A stretch of DNA of 14,051 nt from Irineochytrium annulatum. Its lineage: Eukaryota > Chytridiomycota > Chytridiomycetes > Chytridiales > Chytridiaceae. The position numbers and the translations under genes were made by a program. Numbering within the stretch: position 1 is the first letter of the stretch; each line of letters begins with the position of its first letter. The stretch covers positions 1-14,051 of the forward strand of contig JADGJL010000774.1 in the NCBI GenBank assembly GCA_027600665.1. Direction: 5' to 3'. Of this stretch, positions 1 to 9,764 are shown in pieces. A model generated the notes under the pieces. That model did not search any database and was not told the DNA's origin. It was given only the letters and a program-made list of their open reading frames with translations.

Positions 1-2565
1 ACATGGAGCGCGGGGGGGGAGGGGGCAGGGTGACGGAGACGGGGTTGAGCGCGGGTCTGTCGCTGCGGAATGATGGGGGCGAGGATTGCTGAAGCGAGGG
101 TGATGGCAACGGGAACGCGTTCGGCGTGTTCGTGACGGGAGAGGCGGTGTAGGCGGCCATGCCGGAAGAGGAATGAGGGATCGGGAAGGCGAAGGAGCCT
201 GTGATGGGGGAGACGGGGGTTGGGAAGTCGGTGGTCGAGAGACCGCGTGCGAGAGCCCGCGGGAAGGCGGGCATGGGTTCCGCGGCGGATTGAGGCAGGG
301 TGGAGAGCGGGGTCGAAAACGACCGCGACATTGGAAGGGAATGCGGCGCAGGGTGTTTCGGCTTCGTAGCGTCTGCTGTGGCTGGTCGCTTTTTCAGGTG
401 GTCAGCGTCGACCAGGCGCTGAAGTCGGTCCTTCCAAAGAGTGACCTGCTCCATATTCCGGCATTTGATCGAAAAACCCTCGATGCTGTCAATGTCCTTC
501 CAGTACACTTTCAAGGAAAAAACACCAATGGTTGGGTCCGAGGTGTCCTGAATCTCAGTGATTGAATTGACATAAATGTTGCCCCGGAGAACATAGGACA
601 CGCGCTCCTTCTCTTTCTCGCCGCGGCGGGACTTCCGTTTGGCTTTGTCGATCGATTTACAGCAGAGAAGGATCCGCTCGAAGAGATAAAGAATGTATTC
701 CCTCTCTAGCTCGTTAGAGGCGAGCGGGAATTGATCTTTCAGGTGAAGGTCGCCAAAGTCTTCTGGTCTAAGACCCTATCAGAGAGTTCGGCGTTAAACT
801 CATCACTACAGAAAAGCAGGAGATATTCACCTTCCAGTCCTCGATGTTCTCCTCCAAATCCTCCTTCGTATGCCGGTTCTCCTCAACACGCTTCTGCTCA
901 TTCATTCGTTCCGTAACTCTTTTAATGCTATCCAAGCCGGCCTTCAGCTCGTCCATAAAGGGATAGTCGGTCTTCCCGGACAGCTTGACGAGTTCCGCCA
1001 GAAGTAAAGGGTACTTGCAGATCCTTTGGACCGGTTTGATTAAGTAGGACTGCAACATATGCGGAGGGATAAGATGGGAGAGACGCTATTTTGCATAAAG
1101 GAGGCGTTAATACACACACTCGGTAAGAAATGCTCGTGTATGAGCGCAAAGAAGGTAGTACTTACCGATAACCGATCGGATTCCTGAAGGGCAAACTCGG
1201 TGGCAAACTGATAGTTGGCGCAAATCAGGTTGTACACATCGAACGCCTCCTCGTTCGCAACGAAGAGCTGCCCGATCCTTTGATCGTTCGTCGGCAAGCT
1301 TAAAACCCTCTCCATGCCGATGAGGAACTTCCTCTGGAAGTCAAGGACCTCGTCTAGGTTCGAAAAGAGGCAGATGCTTTCCTGCTTATCCAGGATCTGG
1401 CTATGGGTGATCTCGCGCTCGTACGACTGAAGATGCTCGAGGTCATGGACGTACTTCCGCTCCGTCTCGATCATCTCGTTGATCAACTTTGACCGATTGT
1501 CGTCCGCGGGTGCGAGGTCGGACTGTGGAACCGGTATTTGGAGTGGGAGGGGCCGCTTCGGGGGTGAAAGACCGCTTTGCTCGATCTTGTCGACGATCAC
1601 GTTTACGACCTTCATGACCTACATAGCAAACATATATCAGCAGGTTGTTGGCAAATAGGCCATCCCCCGCGAACACAAATCTCGATTCCAACCTTGACAA
1701 AATCGTTTGTGTCATCCTTATAAAGCTCCGACACCGTAAACATATCCTTCGCGTCAACCGCCCAATCCCTCTTGCACGCCACAATGAAATGATACACGTT
1801 GTCCTTGCACACGTTCGAATACCGCGTCCCGACGATCCCCGACACGTCTGCCACCTTCAGCGCCTGCCGCGGGTTGAGGAAGTTGTACAGCACGCACAGC
1901 GGCGCGCCTAGCCGGAAGCAGTGCCAGAGCACCGCGATCGGGTCCAGCGTCACCGGGTCGAGCGATTCCACGCCGTCCGGGAAGAGGAAGTGCTCAAAGA
2001 GCGGGAATGCATACAGCTTCTCGATGAGCGTGAGCGAGGATTGGAAGATCGAGACGACGGGGGTGTTGATGCGGGCCTGCTGCTGGGCCGAGGGGACTGG
2101 CGTCCCAACCTCCATGCTGCCGCCGTTGGGGGACGGCGACGAACCGATACCGAAGAGGTCTGGCGATGAGTTGTTGGAGGTCGCCTTTCTAAGCAGGGGT
2201 CCACCGCCAGCGGCCGCGCCGGGACCGCCGTTTCCGGATCCGTTGACGAGGGCCGACACGTTAATCGGCGTGCCCCACATGGACGAGGCAGCGACGGGGG
2301 TCGAGTTGGAGATCTGGACGTCGGAGCGGGTGCGTGTCGGGGACGTCACCCGCCACTCATCGTGAGGAGAGTGATTAGTGGCCATCCGGGCGGCGTCGAG
2401 GTTGAGGGAGGAGAGGGCGGGTGACGAGTTGTTGGAGGAGAGGCCGAAGTTGGTCGGGCGCCGGCCGAGCCTCGGGCTGCCGAAGCCCGGCGAGTCCTGG
2501 TTGCCGGGCTTCATCCTCGACGGCGGGCCCGAGGCCGACGGGCTCCCCATCAGGTAGCTGTCCAT
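1..2565 (-). CDS. cdc24: Cdc24-like Rho/Cdc42 guanine nucleotide exchange factor, 3' end outside window
   Basis: The exons read 2565-1693, 1618-1166, 1085-831 and 775-1 (open at the edge). The introns are 74, 80 and 55 nt, GT-AG, and all in phase 0. About 785 residues are visible. Residues 1-170 are a Ser/Pro/Gly/Asn-rich tail. Residues about 172-295 match the Cdc24 calponin-like domain (LYAFPLFEHF, AVLWHCFRLGAPLC). Residues about 332-527 are a DH domain with an ETERKYVHDLEHL segment and the hallmark SYLIKPVQRICKYPLLL. Residues about 528-652 are a PH domain (YILYLFERILLCCK, WKDRLQRLV). A Ser/Pro-rich linker then runs to the edge. Family members end in a PB1 domain, which must lie outside if present. 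In yeasts Cdc24 loads GTP onto Cdc42 to set polarity and budding or hyphal growth. The start at 2565 has G at -3 and G at +4 and begins MDSYLMGSP; in-frame ATGs at 2709 and 2700 could add 48 or 45 residues. Intron 2 was placed so that RLSHLIPPHMLQ precedes SYLIKP, as the family requires. Confidence 0.93.
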
Positions 2566-3143
2566 TGCGATTGCGAGGTGGTGGTTCGTGGGAGGACGGG
2601 GTGGGTTGGGCTGCTTGTGCGCACCCGACCTTTGCCTGCTCGTGCACTTGAACGCAAAAGCGCAGTATTCATTTATGCCACATCCGTTAATTATCACCAT
2701 CTCCCACATCGCATGAGCAAAAGACCTTAACGCTAGAGGATTTATAACAAGGGCCACCTTGTTGATTATACGCAACAAACTCAGAGGAACCGGATATATA
2801 ACAGGGGCCGGCTGATCGTGAAAGGCCGTTAATATGATACGAAGCAGGAATGGAACATAAGAAATATTGATTGGGGGAGGGGCGCGGGACACATATGTCA
2901 AGCTTTGAACAACGGAACCGAATGGAGAGGGCAGGGAGGATCTAACAAAGCCAGTGGCTTCATCTGCAAATATGAGCGTGGAGCTAGGATATACCAAAAT
3001 AGGAAAGAGGACAGGGGCTTTAACAATGGCTGCAAAGGAAAAAAAAAAATTCACGGACAGTAAGAGATCACTACAAGCTACAATACCACCAGCACTCTGT
3101 ACGATGCGCCGCGGCGCATCACTACCAACTCCACCAGGTATCG
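2566..3143. other. Intergenic region between the Myb gene and cdc24
   Basis: Both flanking genes run on the minus strand, so this region should hold the 3' end of the Myb gene and the promoter and 5' UTR of cdc24. It is more AT-rich than the genes and has a run of ten A at about 3040-3049 on the plus strand. On the minus strand the cdc24 frame stays open upstream of the chosen ATG as far as 3054. That stretch looks like low-quality hydrophobic sequence rather than a domain. No promoter box could be assigned with confidence. Confidence 0.5.
3103..3120. repeat. Perfect 18-bp GC-rich palindrome downstream of the Myb gene
   Basis: The sequence gatgcgccgcggcgcatc equals its own reverse complement, giving two 9-bp arms with no spacer. 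It lies 24 nt past the stop codon of the Myb gene, within its likely 3' UTR. It could form a hairpin in RNA or be a dimeric protein-binding site. A chance palindrome in GC-rich DNA cannot be excluded. Confidence 0.6.
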
Positions 3144-4710
3144 CTACTTCGCAATTTCCGCCACGAACGCACGCAAGGCCGCCTCCAGCTTCTCGGCGGA
3201 GACATCGACCCTCTTCGCCTCTCCGTCCGTGTTCTTGTCGGAGTCAGACTGTGACGCCTTCGATGCGTCCTCCGGACGAGGAGAGCTCCCAGTGGCGGTT
3301 GCGCCCTCTGTAACAACAAATTATCATCCGGCGTAGACATCCCAAACGTACGTACTTGGCTGACTATAATAGCGGGCTCGGCATGCTTCCCACGACCGAC
3401 CAGGTAAGCGGTTCTCGATGTCGGCCCACGACATGTCACCGTCCGACTTCAGCGATATAAGGAGATCGTCTTCCTCGGCAGTCCAATTTGGCTCCACATT
3501 CGGCGACGTGGAAGCGTTGAGCATCTTCTTTGCGACTTTCTTCGACTTGGTTGAAGTCGTCTTACTATCCTTGGAGGCAGCCGATACAGCCGTGGTAGCG
3601 CCGCCTGCGGAAAGCAAGTGGTTTCAGCTCACGCACTTAATTCGTTTCCCATCAAGCATACATTTTTGCAGACGGCTATAGCGTTTCTCACAAGCGCTGG
3701 GCGACCGCCCAGAGAACTTGCTGGCAACATCATTCCAAGTCAAACCCTTCGACCTCAAAAAAAGTAGAAGTTCCTCCTGCTCAGCCGTCCAAAAATGGCC
3801 GGAGGCAGACTTTGATGACTTCGACTTTGAAGGTTTATTCTTCTTTGCCTTTCGCTTTGAGTTTTGCAAACTCTGCAGGATGAGGAAAACCGGTAAAACG
3901 TATCAGTCATGCAATCCATGGCTCAGTGTTCTGAGTAGGAAACTATACCTCAGCCTCGTTCTTGGTCGACTTCAAGGAGCTTTCTTCCTCCGGAGCAGTG
4001 TTTAACATCCCATTGTCGGCAAGGTGGGATACACGCCTTACGATTGCGTTTAGGGACCTATTGATCCCCATATTCTCATAGTGACTTTTCCACGACACCT
4101 TCCCCTTCTCCCGCGCCAAGTCGATCAAGATCCGGTCCTCTTCGGCCGTCCACCTGCCAGCTTTCCTCGGCTTCTCGACGGTATTGGAGGACGCCATCGC
4201 CCTCTTCGAACTCGCATTTTCGTTTACCACCCTTTGCTCCGGCACCGTGACGGTTTCGGTTGATGCCTCCTTCGCCTCCTTCGGCTCGTCGACCGTCTCG
4301 GCGGACGCGTTCTGCGTCTTCGTGTCCGTCTCCGCCTTCTTCGGCTCTTCGACAGCCTCGGCGGACGCTTTCTCCGCCTTCGTTTCCGCCTTCTCCCTCC
4401 TCAACCGACGGCGGCGATCATACTCATCCTCGACGTACCCCGGTGGCAGCTCGGGTATGCCATTCCTGATGACGGGCAAGGGCGTATCGTGCCTCACAGT
4501 CATACTCAGAATTGGCTTGAGCCGCATCCACTTTTTCCGGGGGGGTAGCGTCAGCCTCGATCCGCTCGATGACGAAGAGGACTTGAATCTCGCGCTCCAG
4601 GTGGGTCTCTCAAATAATGGCTGCAGCGGGATCTGCCTGGGGATAATCGCGGCCAACGCCAATGGCCGCGCGACGGGCAGGTTGCGGCCGGGGATGAGGA
4701 GTGGGTGCAT
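3144..4710 (-). CDS. Three-repeat Myb/SANT protein with a likely mitochondrial presequence
   Basis: The exons read 4710-3949, 3872-3662, 3604-3356 and 3307-3144, with introns of 76, 57 and 47 nt. They encode 461 residues. The three Myb/SANT repeats are at about 186-231 (RWTAEEDRILIDL, INRSLNAIVRRV), 282-322 (FWTAEQEELLLFLRSKGLTW) and 365-405 (NWTAEEDDLLISL, LPGRSWEACRARYY). Each opens with Trp-Thr-Ala-Glu and keeps a second Trp; helix 3 often replaces the last Trp, as in other fungal Myb repeats. Residues 1-50 are rich in Arg, Pro, Leu, Ala and Ser with almost no acid and end in ARFKSSSSSSG, which looks like a mitochondrial targeting peptide with its cleavage zone. Residues 97-158 are charged, with an imperfect repeat of Ala-Ser-Ala-Glu and Glu-Pro-Lys. 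The last 53 residues are acidic and then helical. An in-frame ATG at 4791 would add 27 residues. DNA binding is inferred from the repeats; the target and compartment are unknown. A nuclear factor is the main alternative. Confidence 0.87.
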
Positions 4711-4791
4711 TGCTTCGATCACTCCACAGGTTGAGCTCCGGCCCGAATTGTCCGAGACTTTTGCATAATGATTTAATAATGAGGTCCTCAT

Positions 4792-5359
4792 GATCTACAG
4801 AGTCCGGAATCGGCTCCTTGATACATTATCTGTTAAAGCAACCCTTTTTTATCACTCGCGACTTCAGTTTAACTGTCCACCAATTCTACCAACTGACGCT
4901 ATGATGATTCAGATCTACTTCTATCGGGCTCTCAAACGTTGACTTAGAAAGCCGTATTTAAATCATCGCTGGAAAACGCGGGGTACAGTCGGTGGTCAGG
5001 TTCGTACTTTCGTCAAATCAGGTACTTTAACATCTTCAAAATAAGCGGCAGAACGCAGGGCGATCTGGAAGGGTGCCGCGGCAGCTAACGCTGGTGCTGA
5101 CGATGTTGCTTGCCGGCAAGACAACCGGCGCCAAAAATTAAATGCCGTAAATAATGCTACTTCAATCAAAAAATCAAAGATAGCTCATTACTGCATATTT
5201 GTCTATTATATTGCATTAACATGAGATCATACAGGTAGGACGATGAGCAAAGTTCACATCTAACACATCCATAGAAGTTACCAAACGTAGCCGAGGCCGC
5301 GCCTAAAAACCCAATTGCTCTTCCGGGCTACTTTGAGGTAAATAACGAAACAAACTGCA
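4792..5359. other. Intergenic region between the Fax-like gene and the Myb gene
   Basis: The region holds the 3' end of the Fax-like gene and the promoter of the Myb gene, both on the minus strand. No canonical AATAAA was seen for the upstream gene; an AATATA variant lies on the minus strand at 5212-5207. The part from about 5140 to 5230 is AT-rich. No RNA gene or ORF of note was seen. Confidence 0.5.
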
Positions 5360-6485
5360 TCAATCCCTGCCACCCGTGTACCACGGCATGCTGTCCTCGA
5401 GCGTGTCGGCGTAAAAGCGATCCCTGATCCTCAGGAGGTATGGGTGCAGGTTCGGGCACTCCTCGTACGCGTACGTCTTGCAGGGGAACTCGACCGGGAT
5501 CCAGAGCGTCGAAGTCAGGATCCCGAACATGGACGCGTCCACCTGGGAGGGCTCGTTTCCCTATTGTTCGAAAAACCATCGTCAGAAGGGATCGAGGAAA
5601 TGTCTTCGGCAGCAAAAAAGGAAAGATGAATACCATTAAGAACGGCTTGTCCCCCAGGAAGTCAGAGATGGCCCTCAGGTTGTCGTTCCCGATCGCATAG
5701 ATCTCGTCCCTGCTGTGCGCGCCGATCCCTTGCGCCTTGAGCTTCTTCAACAGGCTCGCGCTGATGCGCTTCCCGACGAACCACTTCACCCATGGGTTCA
5801 TCTTGCCGTCGCTGTAGCGGTCGAGCGTGATGGAGACGTTCTCGTGGTTGCGGGAGTAGCCCATCGAGGGAGGGAAGGACTCGGACACGAGACGTTTGAA
5901 GGCGGTCGAGATGGCGCGGTCCGAGGCGGAGAGGTGGGAGTCGGAGCAGTCGTTGGACGGGTGGAGTTTGTTGAGGTAGTTGATGCTAATTAGCGGTGAG
6001 GAAACGTAAGTGGTTGGCATGAGTAAGCAAGAAAGAACGGATGCATACATGAGCTCCGAATCTCCCATCTTCATCCCGTCCAGCTCGATCCAAGGAATCT
6101 TTCCCTTCGGCGCCTTCTTGAGGTCGAAGTCCCGTATGACGGCATACTTGATGCCGGACATCCTGAACACCACGACGGGCAGGTCAATACATTAATATCA
6201 CGAACGCGAACGTCAATGCATTTCGCGTTTAGAGCCCCACCTCAGCCAGGTCTCCAGCTTGCACGAGAACGGCGACGCGTTCGGATAACCCCACGGCATC
6301 AGGTTTGGCAGGTGCACGTACACGATGCCAGGCTCGCGGATGGCATCTTTTGGCACGTCGCGCCGCTGCGGCGGGTAGGTGGGCTTGAGGCCGCGAGCGA
6401 CACGGCGGATGATCACGGGCAGGAGAAGAACGGGGACTATGACCAGGAGCGCGAGGAGCGCCAGGAGCGGGAGGAGGACGGCCAT
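5360..6485 (-). CDS. Failed-axon-connections/metaxin-like GST-fold protein with an N-terminal anchor
   Basis: The exons read 6485-6241, 6162-6049, 5985-5634 and 5560-5360, with introns of 78, 63 and 73 nt. They encode 303 residues. The splice choices rebuild family-typical joins: KLETWLR|MSGIKY, GDSELI|INYLNKL and GDKPFLM|GNEPSQVDASMFG. Residues 2-27 are a strongly hydrophobic helix followed by Arg-Arg, probably a membrane anchor or signal anchor. Residues about 54-128 form the thioredoxin-like N domain (SPFSCKLETWL, KIPWIELDG). Residues about 180-290 form the helical C domain (DASMFGIL, EFPCKTYAYEECPNL, IRDRF). Fax, metaxin and the CDR-type cadmium-response proteins share this pair of domains. 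They are not classic glutathione transferases and usually lack proven catalysis. The site PFSC has Ser then Cys near the GST active-site turn; whether it is active is unknown. Length fits the family. The start at 6485 is the ATG that gives the full hydrophobic helix. Confidence 0.9.
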
Positions 6486-8549
6486 GGCGTCGCGAGAGGA
6501 ACGGGCGGGGACGGACGAGGACCGGGGCAGCGCCTTTTGAAGAGATGGAGATGGCCCTGCAGGAGCAACGCGGGTCAGGTGCGATGTTGGGGCTCACTCA
6601 CTCGGCTGAACACAACAACGGCTTGAGCGCAGCGCGGGTGATTATGTTTCGTTTGCTCAGCACTAACGCGAGTGTAATGCAGAAGTATTGCAGTTCGTGC
6701 AGCTTGCCCGGCATGCTCTGCATTATGCTTCCTGCACTTAATTTCTTTCTTTTGTGCTGACCTTCAATTATGTTGTATTCCGTTTTCTAGAAAAATACTT
6801 GCAGGTTATGCTCACCATTGCGCTGATTAACGCACGTGGTAAGATGGCCGCGGGTAGCGCTTGCGTGGTGTGTCAGAACTTTCACTACGCGCGTCATCCT
6901 CCTGATAAACGAGGACGCTTTTCGGCGCGCATGCTCACAACCGCCAACACGCGTGGCGGCGTCCCACGTCGCGCACGTCGCGGCCTCTTCTCTATCGCAA
7001 CAGCGCCAGTTGTTTATTACAGGTTCCTCCCTCTGTGGATCGAAATACAATTGTTGCCGTACTGGGATGATTTAACTCTTTTGGAACGGAGGCATATGAT
7101 GCAATTGACAAGACAGTCCTCACATCACCTATCTACCGCGGCCCGGTGTAGGTTCCCACGTCTTTGACTAATGGCTTGCCCTTCATCGGGCGAACGTGCT
7201 ATCGCGCCGACCGCTTCTCTGCCCGGCCATCACCCCGGCCAGCAACCATCATTTATCCGCCACTCTAACAGCCGCTCAAGACGCCAGCCGATTCCGGTTC
7301 AAAGCTTGCAGACCGCCAACCGGACATTCTCGTTAACACCGTCAGTGACGATCTCCGCTAGCTCTACCAGAACCAACGCACGGACTAGGATTTCGGCGGG
7401 ACTACCGACGAGATCGGCGGCATACTAAAAGCCCTTTTGAAATACGCTCTCGTCGTCCTCGTCGTCATCGCAGAAGCACGTCATACAGGAGTGCATGCAT
7501 ACACTGTGTTGATGCACCTTAAACTTGAGACATTGACTCTGTCGTTTTCATGACGGAGCCTATCTAAAGTACTGCGCCTCTGCTGCGCCACTAAGTCAGA
7601 AGAGCAGGCACCATGTTCAAGGGGACCCGTACTGACTTAACAATCGAGAGCTACCCGTTAGGGAAGCGGCTCAAATGGCAATAGCGTTCTGGTGGAAAAT
7701 GATGTGGCACTTCCTCGGGCAGCGGGTGATGTTAAGGAGGTGTTTTGAGGACGCCAGGGTGGTATGTATTGAGGGAGGTGGGGCATAGTCGGCGGAGTCC
7801 AAAATGTCAAATACAATGTACATTATCTGGACTGTTTCGGCAGCCGTGCGAGTAAGGGAGGAGCATGTATTGTAACTATTCTCGCACACGCAAGAGAGAC
7901 AGCACGAAATCAACATGACCGATTTCGTCTGTGCGGTTTCTTGTCAATGGCCAGCAGAAAGTGCACCGAAGAAATACATGAACCCTTCTTTCATCTCAGG
8001 ATATTTGCTTTTCATTTTCGTGCAGAAGCTCGCAACCTTGCGATCGTCGACACCCGACGTTTCTTACCGCCACACGCAGTTTTTAGCAACCGCCCTTTCT
8101 CGGCCCACAGGCCCAAAGCTCCACGGCACCTGTTTGAATCGTGGCGCGCGGACAAGTTGCAGGCGATGAGAGATGGCGGGTAGGTCACCGCCTGGTAGCG
8201 GAGGCGCACGAGCCGGCCCTGGCCCCGTCCCGCAGGCTCTTGCGGCCCTGCATACAACCGCCAAGACCCTTCTTGCTGCGCGTCTGGTCATCTGCTCCTC
8301 CCTCCACCTGCTCCTCCACTGCCCGGTTCCGACCCCTCCGGCAACGCAACGCCCGCAACCACGCGTTTCCGGCTAGAGGCTGCGGCTGTGGCCGGCACCG
8401 GAAGCGGAGTAATATTGCAGCCCACGGGTTGGCTTGAATTCAATCGACATCATCGCGACGTTGTGGGTCGGAGGCAGCCTGTCCGCTCGGGACTGCCGAT
8501 TTATAATTCGACGCACGGGCTTCAAGGCCCACCGAGATCCCGACGAGCG
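6486..8549. other. Long divergent intergenic region
   Basis: This 2 kb lies between the starts of two divergent genes, the Fax-like gene (minus) and the four-helix membrane gene (plus), so both promoters should be in it. Several short open frames exist on both strands, but most begin at non-ATG codons and none shows a recognisable domain. One stretch at 7269-7550 reads like a decayed coding region and is listed separately. An ACGCGT (MluI-cell-cycle-box-like) hexamer is at 6949-6954; its role is unproven. Confidence 0.45.
7269..7550 (+). pseudogene. Possible gene relic with two in-frame TAG stops
   Basis: In one plus-strand frame the stretch reads like protein: QPLKTPADSGSKLADRQPD, then NTVSDDLR, a TAG at 7359-7361, LYQNQRTD, a TAG at 7386-7388, DFGGTTDEIGGI and LKALLKYALVVLVVIAEAR. 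The last part resembles a membrane helix. Two stops in 30 codons and the lack of a clear start argue for a decayed gene. The ATG-started open frame 7171-7428 overlaps it in another frame and might hold its former beginning after a frameshift. No family was recognised, and chance cannot be excluded. Confidence 0.3.
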
Positions 8550-9578
8550 ATGCAATCGAGTGCGATGCCGTCGCAGCAGTCCGATGACGTCCCCGCCTCA
8601 ACCGCGGACTCGACAACGCCACCGCAGCCGCCGCCGTCCTACGTCCCGTCCCCGTCCCCATCCTCCATCCTCTCCGCGGCCACCGTCACCGACCCCGAGC
8701 TCGCCGATGCGATGGTGGTGGTTGACGGCGCCCGCAAATCCGTCGATATCATAGAGGAACCGCCGGCGCCGTACACGCTCTTGCAGTACACGTCCGACGG
8801 GGCGTTCCTCACGGCCACCACCGCGTTCGTGCGGGAATCGGCGGATGGGAACGTGAACCCGCCGGAGTACGTCCCCGCCTCCAACAATCCCGTGGCAAGG
8901 ATTGCGGCGGCCAGGGCGGCGTATGCCGAGAGGAGACGGAGGACGATGGAGGATGACAGGGTGGAGGTTGTGGAGACGGGCAAGTTCCTTGGGCTGCCTT
9001 TGAAGGCATGGGCGGTCTCTTTGGCGCTGCTCAACTTCGTAAATAGCGTTTCTGTGTTTGTTGTTAACACACCACGTATTCACGCAGTGCAACATGTAAA
9101 CAGCTCTACGGCCTCCTCATCACCATCTTGACGATCCTCGCCCTCCTCCCCACCTTCCCAGCCCCAACAACATCCTCACTCCGCCCAAACTCCGGGTCGG
9201 CCATCATCGCCGTGCTTGCGGTCATCTTTGCGCTCTTCCATCTCATAGGCGTCGTCGGTATAATGACAAGGGGCAGCAGGTGGCTGGGCCTGTTGAGGCT
9301 GTGGAGCGAGGGTGGGAGGCGGTGGGTGTTTTTGGGAGTCGTGTTTGTGGTGGTGTCTACGGTGGCGATCGGTTGGTGGGTGAAGGTCGGGGGGGCTGTG
9401 GGGGTCGGTGCGGTTATGGCGGGCGTGCAGGTATGTAGCTGGGAAGTGGTGGTTGTTGAAAATTAAGCATGCTGACGATCTTTTGGTTGTACAGATGTTG
9501 ACGGCTGTCCTCGGCCAGAGGTATTACGATTCATGCTCGAAGGCTCGGGAGGCCGCCTCATCTATCGCCATGGTTTAA
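8550..9578 (+). CDS. Four-helix membrane protein with PPxY motifs in its N-terminal tail
   Basis: The exons read 8550-9038, 9104-9430 and 9495-9578, with introns of 65 and 64 nt, both phase 0. They encode 299 residues. The N-terminal 145 residues are Pro/Ser/Ala-rich and soluble, with PPSY at 28-31 and PPEY at 104-107. Four hydrophobic segments follow at about 153-180, 195-217, 236-256 and 259-280, and then a short tail ending SSIAMV. The last exon is only 28 codons. The family was not recognised; the layout is that of fungal tetraspan proteins of unknown function. PPxY motifs are known ligands of WW domains such as those of Rsp5/Nedd4 ubiquitin ligases, so an adaptor or a regulated cargo role in endosomal sorting is an inference. 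The start at 8550 is the first ATG in the frame. The first 5' splice site (TTC|GTAAAT) is the best match, but GTTTCT 12 nt on would also keep frame. Confidence 0.82.
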
Positions 9579-9758
9579 ACTCTCTCTCGTAACGACGTCA
9601 CCCCTCTTTGAATATCAAAGCTAGAAAACCTCTGTCACCTATCACCGCCGTCTATGTTTTCCGCGGACTTTTCCTTACCTCTGTACTTATGTCTTATCAC
9701 GAGAACCTCCATCACATGTTTCCCCTCGACGTATTTATATGCATTAGCACTTCCTCAT

Positions 9759-9764
9759 AATAAA
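9759..9764 (+). terminator. Candidate polyadenylation signal AATAAA
   Basis: A canonical AATAAA lies 181 nt after the stop codon of the four-helix membrane gene, within an AT-rich 3' region (gtatttatat upstream). Position and strand fit a 3' end signal for that gene. No other use was seen. Confidence 0.5.

Noticed and set aside
1086..1165. A nearer 3' splice site for cdc24 intron 2 at GTTGCAG (about 1050)
   Set aside because: It keeps frame but deletes RLSHLIPPHMLQ, which matches the conserved stretch before SYLIKPVQR; the upstream AATAG site keeps it.
1799..2365. Plus-strand 188-codon ORF
   Set aside because: It is antisense to exon 1 of cdc24, which has clear family motifs on the minus strand.
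4184..4768. Plus-strand 194-codon ORF
   Set aside because: It is antisense to the first exon of the Myb gene; the Ser/Phe/Ala-rich repeats mirror the charged linker.
6754..7167. Plus-strand 137-codon ORF between the divergent genes
   Set aside because: It begins at a non-ATG codon, has poor protein-like composition and no recognisable family.
7359..7388. UAG reassignment as the explanation for the two TAG codons
   Set aside because: The Myb gene of this window ends in TAG exactly where the protein should end, so standard stops are the simpler view and a relic is preferred.
8128..8142. tRNA B-box-like sequence (tgtttgaatcg)
   Set aside because: No A box, acceptor stem or anticodon arm could be folded around it.
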